Below, in pieces: positions 9,355-21,300 of a stretch of DNA of 64,000 nucleotides; the first letter of the stretch is position 1, and every line of letters begins with the position of its first letter. The stretch is from Sycobia sp. Sy_11 (lineage: Eukaryota > Arthropoda > Insecta > Hymenoptera > Epichrysomallidae). The stretch covers positions 62,001-126,000 of the forward strand of contig JACCIC010000296.1 of assembly GCA_018907035.1 (NCBI GenBank), read 5' to 3'. The notes under the pieces were generated by a model, which ran no database searches, was not told the origin of the DNA, and worked only from the letters and a program-made list of their open reading frames with translations. The translations under genes were made by a program, and so were the position numbers.

Positions 9355-10160
9355 CTTACTTTATGTTTTTTTACTTTAACTAATAAAATATATTGAGGTA
9401 AATAATTAATATTACTTCTTTATCTACACAAAAACACTGTTTTGAATACAAAACACTTGTATAGTTGACACTGGAAAAATAAGAAATATAAAAACTGAAC
9501 TTATTTGACTGTGGTAAAGAAACTGTGTTCCTCCCAGAAATTGTCTCGCTTTTAAAGGAAAATGAAAAATAAGGAGAAGGGGAAACAGAAGTGGAAGGAG
9601 AATATCAAGCCTGCAATAGAAACCATTCAATAGTGTGTTAGAAAGAGAAGAAATTATCTATTGTCTGAGTAGAACCAATCAAAATATCATGCTTTTACTA
9701 TTTCATCTCCTTTCTCCTTGAACGACCAATCATAAACGTCATTTCCTATAGGAGGGAGGAGACGAGCATCGTCTTAGGATAATCTGAATATCTACGGTTA
9801 CGCTCTTTTCAATCATACAAATGCTTTTCTTCGTGTTAATTATGCGTACATGGATAGAAGATTATTTCAGTGAGAAATATGGACGAGATGAAACTGGTTA
9901 AAAAAAAATGAATATAAATGTAATTTTAAAAAATTATATTAATAAAAAAAATTTAATCTTAAAACAGTCTTTTTTATTTCTACTTTAACAGAAAAAAAAT
10001 TACAAGTATAAAGGAATTTTAAATTAAAAGAAATTTTATAAATTTTCAATTAAAAGAAAAAAATTCTAGGAAATATGAAATTCCGAGAATTTCCTGAAAA
10101 TTCCTAGAATTTTGGTAAATTCCTGGAATTATCCGAAATTTTTGGCGTTGGGTGCCTTAT
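9355..10160. other. Spacer between Polinton relic and first R1-like element
   Basis: No coding region recognised. 9355-9890 is mixed-composition DNA that may include the Polinton terminus. 10060-10140 has short imperfect repeats of the TTCCTRGAATTT type. Confidence 0.5.
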
Positions 10161-10216
10161 AGGGGGGGGGGGCGAAGCCAAGCGCTGCTTGTGCAGCAAG
10201 TCATAGCAGCACAGTC

Positions 10217-11428
10217 GTGGATGATAACGAAAAAGCCCTCATCGACTCCATACAAAATTTGTTTAAAATGACGATGAAGTCGATGAAAAGGCAAAAAAAT
10301 GTTAACAACATAATAAAGGAGGGGCTTCAGGCTTTACAAAGCCAATTCGAGGAGCTTGTAAGTAGAAGGCGCCTCAGAGCACGGCGCCTACATACACCCG
10401 AAGTTGCAGAGATAATAGAAGGACAAAAGAGACATTCTTCTACCTCTCTAACGGAATTACCTGAGGGGGGGGCGAAAGAAGAAGAGAAAAAAAAGAAATG
10501 AAGGTCCAAGAATCGATGAAGATGCGGCTGCCAAACCGAACCGTGGGAACGAGCCACAGCCTGAGCAAGGTTGGAAGAAAGTCCCCACCAGGCTGGACAA
10601 GAGAGCAGCCAAAAAAAAGAAAAAGGAACAAAGAAGTCTAATACAAAGGGGGCTACCAAATCTGAAGAGGGCCCCACCAAACCGAAAGGTGGAGTAGGAA
10701 GAAGGGCAAGGCCTGAGGCGCTGCTCCTCAAGCCCGCGGAGGGGAAGACCTACGCAGAGATCCTTGGAGGGATCCGCCATAAGGTCGACATCTCGCAACA
10801 TGGACTCACAATCAGAGACATTCGCCGAACATTAAACGGCGATGTCGTGATTGAGTTTAAGAAGGCTTCAGCGGAGGGCAAGGAGGGCTTTAGGAATGCC
10901 CTCAAAGAGGTCGTTGGACCAAATGCGGCACTTCGCGCTCTGACCCCCAAGATTACCTTGGAGATCAGAGACGTGGACGGCTGCGCAACACGCGACGAGG
11001 TTAAGACAGCCCTCCATGGCATTTTGCGGGACTATACCGGCCCCCTAGAGGTGAGGCATACGAGGGAGAATAAAGTCGGGAAACAACTAGCCCTCGTGAG
11101 CCTCTCTGAAGAGGCTGGCCAGTGGCTATTGGAGGTTGGAAAGGTGGCCATTGGATGGGTCTTTTGCAGCCTGCGGCGGCGGGTCCAAGTCGAGCGCTGT
11201 TACAGATGTCTCGGCTATGGACACCGCGATTCGGGTTGCGATGGCCCAGACAGGAGCACCGCCTGCTTCCGGTGCGGGCTGCAGGGACACAAGGCGTCTG
11301 ACTGTAGAACGGCTCCACAGTGTTTCCTCTTACCGGGGACCATGCCCGCAGCGTTAACTCACGTTACGGGGTCTGGGGCTTGTATGGTATTCCGCGAAGC
11401 CCTTACTAGATCTCGCAAAAATGGTTAA
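10217..11428 (+). pseudogene. R1-like ORF1 (gag-like RNA-binding protein), frameshifted
   Basis: From ATG 10217 the frame reads a helical N-terminus (IQNLFKMTMKSMKRQK) and a basic, Lys/Glu-rich linker. A stop at about 10499 follows a run of G and A; the continuing frame is picked up at 10571. The C-terminal half has the typical ORF1 domain (LEIRDVDGC...) and CCHC zinc knuckles CYRCLGYGHRDSGC and CFRCGLQGHKASDC, with a third knuckle starting at CFLL but lost to frameshift. Its expected role is coating the element RNA. It overlaps the start of ORF2 by eight bases in another frame. Confidence 0.8.
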
Positions 11429-14287
11429 AGTCCTGCAGGCGAACCTGAATAGGAGTCGGACGGCGAGCGACCTCCTTTCGCAGATCTGTCTTGAGAAGGA
11501 GGCTGATGTCGTCATCGTCAACAAACAATATCGAGATGGAGATGCGGGAGTCTGGTATCGCGACGACCTTAGTACTGCGGCGATTGGGATTTTTAACCCG
11601 CACCGCTTACGGGTGGAGCGCCACGGATCCGGCCGCGGCTTCGTCTGGATGAGGGGCAACAACGTAAATTACGTTAGCTGCTATCTCACCCCGAATGAGG
11701 CCATTGAGGGTTTCCAGTCTAAACTGGATGCCCTTGAGTATGTGGTAAGTGAAATGGAGGGGGAGCTGGTAGTGGTTGGGAATTTGAACAGCAAAGCTCT
11801 CAAGTGGGGGGAACCCTTGCCAGACTCTAGGGGAAAACGAGTAATGGATATGGCATGCAGACTAGGTCTGGTTGTCTTGAATTCCAGATCTAAGTCGACC
11901 TTTCGGAGACTTGGCTACAGGGAGGCGATCCCTGATGTATCCTTTGCGCCGGAGATTCTGGCCGCACGAGTGCGGGACTAGCGGGTGATCGAAGACTATA
12001 CAGCCAGCGATCACCAGTACATCACCTTCCGCGTTGGTGATACCACGCAAGTCAGGGCGACAGTTGAACGTCACCCAGCCAGGTGGATCGTCACGAGGAT
12101 GGATCACGAGAAGTTTTCCCAGGCACTAACAGGCGGTAACAGAAGCTACAATGCATCTGATCCGCCAAGCCTGCAAGCAAGCGATACCGAGGAAACTCGG
12201 GGGTCGTGCTCGCCGCCCGACTTATTGGTGGACGGACGAAATTGCGGAGCTCCGGCGGCAATGCCTGCGGCTGCGCCACGTAGCCCAAAGGGCTTAAAGG
12301 CGCTACCGGGATGCCGCTCTGAGGATCGCACAACATCTAACGGCGAAGAAGACTCTAAAGCGAGCTATCAAAGCTAGTAAACGCGGGTGCTGGAAAAAGC
12401 TGGGAGAGGATCTGAACAACGGTCCATGGGGATTGGGGCATAAAATCATAGCCCGAAAATTAGGCATATTCCGTAAAAGCATACCTATGGGCGCGGAAGT
12501 GATGGACAGTATCGTCCATGCCCTATTCCCTACTCATCCCAAACGAAGGAATTAGCTTCTGGTTCCCGAGGGTCCTGAGGCACCGCCTTTCACAAGGGCG
12601 GAGCTAGAGAGAGCAGTGCGCTCTCTGAAGAACAAAAAGGCACCAGGACCTGACGGACTTCTGGCGGAAGTGTTGAAAGCCGCGGTACAGAGCCATCTTG
12701 CTTGGTATGTACAACTCGTGCCTTCGCGCAGGAATATTTTATCCTTGCTGGAAGGAGGCGAGACTTGTGCTGATAAGCAAGGGCAAAGGATCATCTAGTG
12801 CTCCGTCAGCGTGCCGACCCTTATGCATGCTAGACACCGCCGGGATACTCCTGAAAAAGTTGTTGAGACCCGCCTCCAGGCGGCACTTTTAACATCTGGT
12901 GACCTTTCCGAGGGGCAGTATGGCTTTCGGAGAGGGCGGTCAACCAGAGATGCTATTCAGGAGGTAGTGGAGGCGGCCAGGACTACGGAGCGGGGGAATC
13001 ACTTTTCCCGACCCGTGTGTCTTCTGGTGACACTCGATGTCAAAAACGCCTTCAACTCGGTTAGGTGGACAGACGTGCTGGGGGCACTGAAGAAGGACTT
13101 CAATGTACCTAAGTACCTACTCCAGATCATCGGAGATTATTCGAAGGACAGATCCATTTTGCACGAAAGGGCAGAGGGCTCTAAGCGATAAGAGTTAACG
13201 TATGGCGCGGTCCAAGGCTCCATCCTGGGTCCCGATCTATGGAATGTTTCCTATGACGGGATCCTTCGGTTGGACATACCGGAAGACTCCTCGCTGGTCG
13301 GGTATGTGGATAATGTGACAGCTGTTATTATTGCGCGCAATATGACACTCGCACAGACGCGCCTTGATCAGACCATGCGCAGAATTCGCCATTGGATGGG
13401 TGATCACGGGCTGGAACTAGTGGAGGCGAAAACTGAGATTGTGCTCCTTACGAAGAAGCGCGTCCCCAGAGTGCAGCCGCTAATTATTGGGGAGATTTCG
13501 GTCCTGGCCAAGGCATCTGTCAAGTACCTGGGGGTGATGCTAGATACGAAGCTCACCTTCTGGGAACAGATTCGGAGGTCAGCGGACAAGGCGGCGGTAG
13601 TGGCGGCCTCCCTTTGCAGGGTCATGGTGAAAGTAGGAGCACCACGCCCCTGCATCAGGCGACTGCTACTGCGAGCTGCTGAGTCCGTCATGCTTTACGG
13701 TGCTGAAGTCTGGGCCGGTGCTCTGCAACACGAAAAGTATCGCAGGCGCATGGCGGCTGTACAGAGGAGATACGCCCTTCGTGTAGCGTGCTCGTATCGC
13801 ACGGTCTCGGAGGCCGCCACCCTAGTGGTTGCCGGGGTGATCCCGGTAGACCTCCTGGCCCAGAAGCGGAAGTTCGTCCACCATATGAACAGGACACTCC
13901 GCCAAGCCGAAGGGAAGCAGCAAGCCAGATAGCGTTCGCTGGCTTGATAGCAGAATAGGTGGGAGCAACATACGGTGGCAGCATGGGGAGGTAAATTACT
14001 ATCTCACCCAGATGCTGACCGGCCATGGGTACTTCCGCGCATACTTGCACAAGATGGGCAAAGTCGCGGATCCAGGTTGTATATACTGTGGATCCGCAAA
14101 AGACGATGCCCATCATACATTTTTTGTGTGCGGGCAGTGGGAGCAGAAGAGGGAGCTATTGGGGGAGGATGCCGGAAGGGCTACCCCGGAAGGCATCATC
14201 CCTCTGATGCTCTCCAGCCAAGAGGAATGGGGAAGGGTTGCCTATTTCGTCGAGGATATCCTCAGACGGAAGGCGGACCTTCCCTAG
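11421..14287 (+). pseudogene. R1-like ORF2 (endonuclease/reverse transcriptase), multiply disrupted
   Basis: The N-terminus (KVLQANLNRSRTASDLL) is a typical APE-like endonuclease. The usual GDFN metal-binding motif reads GNLN here (about 11780), and the first stop, TAG at 11979-11981, replaces what is normally a Trp codon before VIEDYTASDHQYI. Frameshifts follow at about 12130 and 12720. RT motifs include KKAPGPDG (about 12640), YGFRRGRST, LDVKNAFNS and a catalytic box that reads YVDN (13302-13313) instead of YADD, so the second catalytic Asp is gone. A C-terminal zinc knuckle (CIYCG...HHTFFVC) and stop at 14285-14287 close the gene. It nicks target DNA and reverse transcribes in intact relatives; this one is inactive. 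Confidence 0.85.
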
Positions 14288-14534
14288 ATCCTTCTATTTT
14301 GCTTGGATATGGTGGCGTCCGAAGGCGAACAACCTGGTTTCCTTCCCGACGTAATGCCTAACGGCGGTTTTCGGGGTGGGGAGTGGAGTCAGGGAAAGGA
14401 GTTCTCCTCGGTGTACGTACGCCAGTCGACTCCGGCTTGCAGCTATTTTCAGAGCTGCAGGAAGCAGTCGGGGGAATGCACCGAGGAGGTAGTTTTTTAG
14501 TGGGTATACCTTTCAGTTGGTGATTCCCACATAT

Positions 14535-14552
14535 CCGGGGACCGGACCCCGG
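14535..14552 (+). other. 3-prime UTR GC-rich hairpin of R1-like copy A
   Basis: CCGGGG (14535-14540) pairs with CCCCGG (14547-14552). The same hairpin with compensating changes occurs in copy B, so it is a conserved 3-prime structure, possibly the RT recognition site (inference). Confidence 0.6.
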
Positions 14553-14594
14553 GATCCATAAAGGATTTTTCTCCTCCTCTATAAAAAAAAAAAA

Positions 14595-14900
14595 ATATAT
14601 AATATTATTATTAATGCTAAATAACAGAATTGAAAGCATTATTATGATTTTGATTTAAAAAAACTATTTCAAAATAATTAATTATATTAATAAATGAATT
14701 AATTTATGCACGCATTTATTTATTTATTTGTTGATTTATTAATTAATAAATAAAACGAAAATATATTTATTGGTTGGTACATATTCGATATAATTGTCAT
14801 TTTATTGAAGTATATAATTATTAATCAAAATTTGAATTAATATTGTTTATTAAATAATTAATGTGAATATAATTATGTGAATATAATTTAATTTATTTTT
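14595..14900. other. AT-rich spacer between the two tails
   Basis: About 300 bases of A/T-rich DNA with ATTTATTTATTT tracts; no gene seen. This is the DNA between the A-rich ends of two oppositely oriented R1-like elements. Confidence 0.6.
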
Positions 14901-14928
14901 TTGAGGAGGAAAAAAATCCTTTATGGAT

Positions 14929-14948
14929 CCCGGGGACCGGTCCCCCGG
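14929..14948 (-). other. 3-prime UTR GC-rich hairpin of R1-like copy B
   Basis: Contains the perfect palindrome GGGGACCGGTCCCC, corresponding in position and flanks to the hairpin of copy A. Confidence 0.6.
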
Positions 14949-15161
14949 TATGTAGGACTCACCTATGAAGGCATATCCACTAAAAAATTACCTCCTAAAT
15001 GCATTCCCCTCGACTGCTTCCCACAGCACTGAAAAGAGCCGCGAGTCGGTGTCGGCAGGCATGCACAGAGGAGACCTCCTCACGATGGCGTAAATACAGC
15101 CCAGGAACTGTCTATAAGGACATTACATCTGGGCTGCGCCATCCTGTTCACCCTTACAGGC

Positions 15162-17645
15162 TTACATGCCTTCTTCGATTCTTCGTTTGTGATCCAGGAT
15201 GGCCTTGCAAAAATTGCAAATCTTGAACTACTTCTCCGAGCTCTCCAGCATCACCCGGATGATATTTTCCGGCTCACATGGTCCTATATCTCTCCAGAGG
15301 CACTCCCTTTCCAGGCAAAACACCTCGCACTGGAAAAACTTGTCCGTCAATCGGCCACGCAGATCCCTCTCCCAGCGCTTCTGCGATTCGGTCATCGTGG
15401 TAGCTCTGGCCCGTGCAGTTGCCTCTATTCTGCCGAGAATGTTTTTATCCCGGTGGACAACTTTTTTTTCCTGCGCTTGGAGATTAATGGTAATAACACA
15501 TGCGATTACCAGCACCGCCGACTCGGAGACCGTAAGGTAGGAGCTCGCGATGCGTAGCGCCCGTCTATGCTGCACTGCCGCCATGCTTTTCCTATATTTT
15601 TGGGCCATCAGTGCATCAGCCCACACCTTCGCGCCATATAGCATGATGATTTCAGCTGTCCTTATGAGCAGACGCCGCTTGCAGGGTGCAGGGCCACCGA
15701 CATTGGCCATCAACCTGTCAAGTTGCGCTGTCACTCGGGTAGCTCTATCCGCCACTGTTTTTATTTGGTCCCAGAAGGTCAGCTTGGATTCAAGCGTCAC
15801 CCCCAGGTACCTTACGGCTGCTTTGGTACTCACCGTAGTGTTTCCAATCTGCATAAGGCGTATCTTTGGGATACGTTTCTTAGTCAGGAAAACGATCTCC
15901 GTTTTCGCCGCCGCCAGTGCTAATCCATTGCTCTCCATCCATCCCTCCATGCGATGCATTACTTGATTGAGTCGCATCTGTGCAGTGTCATAATCCCTAG
16001 CGATGATGACAGCTGCTACATCATCTGCGTATCCAACCAGAAAGGTATCCTCAGACATCTGTATCCGGAGTATTCCGTCATATGAGATATTCCACATGTC
16101 GGCTCCGAGCATAGACCCCTGAGCCACCCCGGCACTATGTTTGATCCTCAAGGTAGTCACCCAATATACAAAGTATAGAAGGCGGCACCCGAAAGTCTCG
16201 ATCCATGGCCATTAAGACATTTGCCGATCCAACAGAATTGGAGGCATTCCGAACGTCAAGGGTAGCCAGGAGGCAGACAGGTCGGGAGTAGTGATTACCA
16301 CTCCCTGTGTGCCTCGCCACATCAACAACCTCGAGGATTGCGTACACCGTTGCCCTGCTTCCCCGGAATCCGTACTGTCTGTCAGCCAAGTCGCCGGTAG
16401 CAGCAACAGCCCTGAGGATTCGTGGCTTCAATAGTCGCTCCATCAGCTTTCCAGCGGTATCCAACATACATAGAGGTCGATACGACGAGGGCACCTCTGG
16501 CGGACCCTTGTCCTTGTCGATAAGCACAAGCTTTGCCATCTTCCAACTGGAATACCATAAACCAGCTTTCAGGCACGTATGGTACGTCGACAGAAGGAGT
16601 TCTGGGTACACCTCAACTACTATTTTCAGCACCTCTCCTGGAATTCCATCAAGTCCTCAAGCCCTCTATTTCGCATTCTTCTGACGGCTTTATCGAGCTC
16701 CTCTTAGTTGAAAAGAGGGACCTCCAATTCTCGTTCCGGTGGTGCTGGGTCAGACCTATCAGGGTCGGTAGGAAACAGTGTATCTACGATGTTCTGCATT
16801 GTGCCGGAGACCAAGGTGCCCATGTTTCCATGACCTCCCAGTTTTCCAGCAACTACCCTTTATCCCAGTCCCCATGGATCCCCACCTATGTCCTCACATA
16901 GCACCTTCCAGCATCGGCGTTTGCTGGCCTCGATCGCTCGTCGAAGGGCTTTCTCGGATAGCTTGTATTCAGCCCTCTTCAATGTGATGTCATCTCCGTG
17001 TTTACGAGTTCTCTGTAATATTCGTCGTAGATGTAAACACCTACGCCTCATATCAGCTATCCCAGCCGTCCACCAGTAAATAGAACGTCTTTTCCGACCA
17101 ACTGCTTTGCACGGCATCGACTCTTCGCAAGCCCGGCGTAGAATGCGCATTGTGGCGCTAGTCAACTCCTTTACTTGTTTAATTGTCGATGATCCATTTG
17201 GAATCCTAACAAGGCTTTGCTGACCGCGTTCAATGGCCTGTGAGAATTTCTCTCTATTTATCCCTGCAAGGTTCCATCTAGGAGGCCCTCCCGAATTGTG
17301 TCCAGTGAAACCTAGCGTTATATCACATACGCGGAATGTGATGTACTCGTGATCGCTGGCTGTGTAGTCCTCGATCACCTGCCAGTCTTGGATTCGAGAG
17401 GCCAGACGTTCAGTCGCAAAGGTCGCATCAGGTATAGTTTCGGCAGAGCCTGGTCTCCTAAAGGTCGAAATCTTGCCAGTCTTTAAAACTACTAGACCTA
17501 GTCTGGACACTAGTTCCATGACTCTTCGACCCCTGAACTCGGGCCCGCCATGTCCCATTCTAGGGCCCTTGCATTAAAGTCACCTGCCATCACCGGCTCA
17601 CCTTTTATTTCTCTGACGGTGTCTTCCAGGTCATCAACTATGTGC
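15162..17645 (-). pseudogene. R1-like ORF2, copy B, with N-terminal and C-terminal deletions
   Basis: The minus-strand frame preserves the endonuclease core (GDFNARALEWD near 17575, then a frameshift, then QVIEDYTASDHEYITF) and a maturation region rich in Arg. RT motifs include LVLIDKDKG, YGFRGSRAT, LDVRNASNS (normally NAFNS) and an intact YADD box at 16020-16031. Frame breaks lie near 17560, 16860-16640 and 16150. The C-terminal zinc knuckle is missing: the frame jumps from a CEVFCLERECLWRDIGP segment to the terminal tail and ends at TAA 15162-15164. The first part of the endonuclease is also missing because ORF1 zinc-knuckle sequence runs straight into the middle of the endonuclease at about 17645. 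Confidence 0.85.
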
Positions 17646-18727
17646 TCTCTCTGTCCGTAACGATAACAACAGGCGGTACGGCCAGAGCCTTTACAGCTAT
17701 GGCTTTAGTGACCATAGCCTAGGCACCTGTAGTACCTCGTCATTATTTCGTGGCGGCGTACTCGACAATTCATGAGACCCGCTCACAAAAGCCCGGTCTT
17801 CAGCAGCTGCGTGGCAGCAACCTCCTCCAACACTACGATGGCAGCACGCTCTTCCACAGTGTTGGTTTTGGTCACTGTAAGCTGCAACTCGCCACGAAAA
17901 TCAGGCAGTTTGCTTTTGAGGGCCTCACACACGTCATCCTCCATCGTGCAGCCATCCAGGTCTCTAACCTCTAGACTTCCTCTAGGGGTCAGCTCCCTGA
18001 CACAGCCGCTCTGGGCTTCCTTGAGCACTTCAGCAAGTGCCTTCCGGCCTTCGGGTTTGGAATGTTCGAGTTCAATCAGCACCTAACCCGATTTGGTTTT
18101 CCGAACGGACCTCACATCCGTGCCCAAGTCCTCCGGTTTGACCGCTCGGATGGACCTCATCACCTCAGCGTAGGATTTCCCCTGCGCTGCTTTGATGGCG
18201 ATCGTATCGAGCTTTGGCCTTTTTTTTATTTCATTTATTTTCTTCTTCATTTGCTGAGATTGTTCCTCAGCATTCTGTTCTTCATGCTTCTTCTTTATCT
18301 TTTATTTAACTAAATTCCAGCCTTCTTTCTATTTTTTGTTCCCCTGCTCTACCTTCTTCTTTTTCTCCTTAGTAAGGAAGATATCCGGAGGACTTGATGC
18401 TAGTCTCTTCGGGGTTATCCCTTCTTTCTTGCGCCTAGTTGTTGGGAAGAAGCTCCCCGGTACCCTCTTGCCTTGTAGTTTATGCTGAAGAGCATCTACA
18501 AGCTCCTCAAATTTTGGAAGGCCATACTTAATATCTTTTTTGATATTAGGTTGGCTCTTCATCGCTTTAATCATATCTTTGTACAGCCGAGCAAGTTGGA
18601 GAATAATCTCCAGTTCACTCGACTGGTCAACACATTTAATCCCGGACTCAGCCGGCTCTCTCTCCCCCGCCACAAAGTGATCTCTTTGTTGCTTTAGGCA
18701 ATCTATGTATCTGTTTTGTTGCTTCAT
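17645..18727 (-). pseudogene. R1-like ORF1, copy B, C-terminally truncated
   Basis: Starts at ATG 18725-18727 with a basic N-terminus. 18329-18727 is one open stretch ending in a Lys-rich tail. After frame changes, 17783-18082 encodes the core ORF1 domain (RGSLEVRDLDGCTMEDDV). A damaged first zinc knuckle (YRCLGYGH) and a second degenerate one follow near 17690-17740, then the sequence fuses to endonuclease codons. Intact relatives bind the element RNA. Confidence 0.75.
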
Positions 18728-19390
18728 TCCTACAAATGGTCGGCCTCCTGGACCCTTAAACGTTGAGCTCGATGAGGCAGCCCCCTAACACGTGCCTATA
18801 AGGGCTGACCCATCACGAACCATTGTGCAGGAATGTAGCACGCTCTGGTGCTCTATTCCGCCTCTGTCCTCTCGAGCTTCGCACCCCAACATCAAGATGT
18901 TTCACTCTCCGGAGAAACATCGCAGGAAATCTCGCACCGAACGCACTCGTCACCTCCAATGCTTGAAGCTCACGCATGCATCTATATTCACTCTGCTAAG
19001 ATCCGTTTTACAGGATCGTTCGCTGACGCTCCACGTGTGTTTTAACTCCTCAGCAGATACCCGTTTATAGAGTCCCTGAGCGAGTGTGCCTTCCTTCGTC
19101 TCTGTATAACTGACCAAGGTCTGTTTATAGGACCTGTAGCTTCGATCATGGTCGGCATGAAAGACCCTAGTCAGTTACCCTTTCAGGTCTTCCAGCACAT
19201 CACCGCTCCGTGCGTTAACTCATTTACTCTGAGAGATCCTTATTAGGGGATATCTGCTCGCTCCTAAAATGGCAGCTATTTTACTATCATTTCACCCTTC
19301 CATTCATTGGTAGTTGGAGGTACTCTTTTAAGCCAATCACCCGATCAGCTGAGAGATGGTGAAACAGCTGATCTTCTTCAAGGTACAGAC
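18728..19390 (-). other. Probable 5-prime UTR of R1-like copy B
   Basis: Non-coding, GC-neutral sequence upstream of ORF1 and distinct from the AT-rich DNA that starts at about 19.39 kb. No convincing reading frame. Confidence 0.5.
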
Positions 19391-19735
19391 AACGGATAAG
19401 AAATCTTATTTAATAAATGGAATACATATATTAATAATATTCTACTCGATTTAGAATATAATATTAGAAGTTATATATTCACCATGAATATATAACATTG
19501 CACCTTTTTATTATACACATTAAGTACAATTTAATGTAAAATTTAACAATAATTTATAAAAGCGTTATTATTATACATTAATTATTTAATACATACTAAC
19601 CCATATTATAAACAATATTTATTATTAATTCAATAAAAGTAAAATTATTCCGTTGTTAACAATAAAGTAATAACAAAAAACTAACAATTAATTAAGTTAG
19701 TAAAAAAAATGTAAAAACGAGACCCGTGGAGGGAT
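19391..19735. other. AT-rich spacer
   Basis: Very AT-rich, with no gene or clear repeat seen. Confidence 0.5.
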
Positions 19736-20587
19736 TTCTGGATCATCTATCAAACGACGCCAAAACAAATTTCAGACTGATTGATAGGTTAGTTTCGAGT
19801 TTTAAATTGGCTGTGAAAAAAATGTCAGCCCGATGGCTGACGCAATTGCTGATGGTAGACAACAAGCAGATGCGCCTATTACCTTAGAAGCAATGTTTGG
19901 AACAATTTAAGCGAGTTGTGAAGAACTCTTTGCGTCGAGTTGTCATTGTTGATGAAATCTAGATTCATCATTACACATTAGAAACTAAGCAACAATCAAA
20001 ACAATGGATTTCTTGCGGCGAAACTGCTTCAATGAATGCGAAAACAGTCCCATCGGCTAGGAAAGGTCATGGCGACGATTTTTTTGAATGCAAAGGGAAT
20101 CATCCTGATGGACTTTTTAGAAAAAGGAAGAACAATCACTAAACACTACTACAGTGAGTTATTAAACCACTTCGATAAAAAATTAAAGAAGATACGGCCA
20201 CATTTGATGAACAAAAGGTGTCGTTTCATCACGAGAATGCACCAGTACATTCATCTGGAGTTGTCGCCACCAACATGAATTGCGCTATCAAATGCAGCCG
20301 CACCCCCGGTATTCACCCAATCTGACTTCCTGCGATTTCTTCTTGTTTCCTAAGATGAAGAAATAGCTCGCGGGAAAAAAATTTTGCTCAATTGAAGAAG
20401 TCATCGCTGAGACAAAGGCTTATTTTCGAAAGTTCGAAAAATCTTGGTTTTTTGGAGGGGTTAAAAAATTGTTCAGAACGTTGGGAGAACCGTATTTTTT
20501 TAAAAAGGGACCATGTTAGTAATAAAAAAAATTTTTTGAATAAATGGTGTCTTCATTTTAACACGGGTACTTATTGAACCGCCCTCG
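19736..20587 (+). pseudogene. mariner transposase relic with right terminal repeat
   Basis: Fragments of a mariner-type transposase are read in several frames: KMSARWLTQLL, VVIVDEI followed by a stop, then HHYTLETKQQSKQWISCGE, a GRTITKHYYSELLNHFDKKLK stretch at about 20127-20190, and near 20290-20340 a damaged tyrosine-proline segment followed by the SCDFFLF-type motif. The right end ACTTATTGAACCGCCCTCG (to 20587) followed by TA matches mariner terminal repeats. No left terminal repeat is visible, so the element is 5-prime truncated. Stops and frameshifts are dense. Intact mariners cut and paste at TA. Confidence 0.75.
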
Positions 20588-20599
20588 TATATTTCGAAC

Positions 20600-20900
20600 G
20601 TATCTCGTTTCCGAGATATGTTCAAAAGACTATGTATTTATAGGTTTTGACATGAACATTAAGTTTCTATCAAACGCAAGTACGACACTTTGAATCAGCA
20701 TTTTTAAAAAATTCACAAATTGGTTATGTTCGTTTTCGGAAGTACATCCAGTGTCTCCGTTATGATACCCACATAGCAAGTTTGATTGTAGAGTGCTTGC
20801 AGTGAGCACGTATTTCGATTGCCGCATGATCGTAGCAGCCTTGGGGCAAGACTACAGGATCATACCATGCGCGCGACATTTACATAGTAGCGGTTTACTG
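20600..20900. repeat. Dispersed repeat, inverted partner of 29940-30240
   Basis: The segment from CTATGTATTTATAG through the GCATGATCGTAGCAGCC box aligns to the reverse complement of 29940-30240 (about 70% by eye). Both contain the TTTTGACATGAA box and the CGTTATGATAC box. Family unknown. Confidence 0.65.
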
Positions 20901-21300
20901 TTTACTGCAGCATACACTCTTCAAAAAAATGTAAAAAACTAATTGTGAAACTACTGAAATATATTCTAAAATTATAAGTTTTGATATATATGTTTATATA
21001 TTAGCACCCGCCATCTCGGCTACATTCGAAACAGTAATATAAGCGATTTAAACAGTTAAATAATATCTATGCAAACAATTCTCTATCTATAAATCTTTAT
21101 TCCTGTAGATAATTTTATCCTTTGAGAATATTCCATCTTGATGTCCCTACTTATTAAACCGCCCTCATATATTTTTAATTCTATTATATTCCTCACTACT
21201 AGCCGTATTTCTCGACAAAAATGTATATGAAGGTACCTGTATGGAGTATTCCCGGGAAACCATTCAGGATACTCCGAGCCGGAATTGTTGAACTTTTATC
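20901..21300. other. AT-rich spacer with a mariner end remnant
   Basis: Contains CTACTTATTAAACCGCCCTCA at about 21148-21168 followed by TA, a second mariner right-end remnant very like that at 20567-20587. Nothing else recognised. Confidence 0.5.

Larger units (their letters stand above)
10161..14594 (+). mobile_element. R1-clade non-LTR retrotransposon, copy A (dead)
   Basis: A GC-richer block with ORF1 (zinc-knuckle gag-like), ORF2 (endonuclease plus reverse transcriptase plus C-terminal zinc knuckle), a 3-prime UTR with a GC-rich hairpin and an A-rich tail at 14582-14594. It begins just after a run of 12 G at 10162-10173. The two-ORF layout, APE-type endonuclease and CCHC gag place it in the R1 clade of LINE-like elements. 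No 28S rRNA gene sequence flanks it, so it is not a canonical rDNA-inserted R1. It lies tail to tail with a related copy at 14.9-19.4 kb. Confidence 0.85.
14901..19390 (-). mobile_element. R1-clade non-LTR retrotransposon, copy B (dead)
   Basis: A relative of copy A in opposite orientation. The 3-prime UTRs align from the GGAGGTA..TTTTTAGTGG box through the GC hairpin and CATAAAGGATTTTT to the A-rich tail. ORF2, a deleted ORF1/ORF2 junction and ORF1 follow leftward to rightward, and a GC-neutral 5-prime UTR extends to about 19.39 kb where AT-rich DNA begins. The proteins are clearly diverged from copy A, so these are two subfamilies rather than a duplication of one copy. Confidence 0.85.

Noticed and set aside
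10327..10801. Three long minus-strand frames, Ser/Phe/Pro-rich
   Set aside because: Antisense shadows of the basic R1-like ORF1 with runs of G; the plus strand has clear family motifs.
10161..14594. Canonical rDNA-inserted R1 element
   Set aside because: No 28S rRNA sequence on either side.
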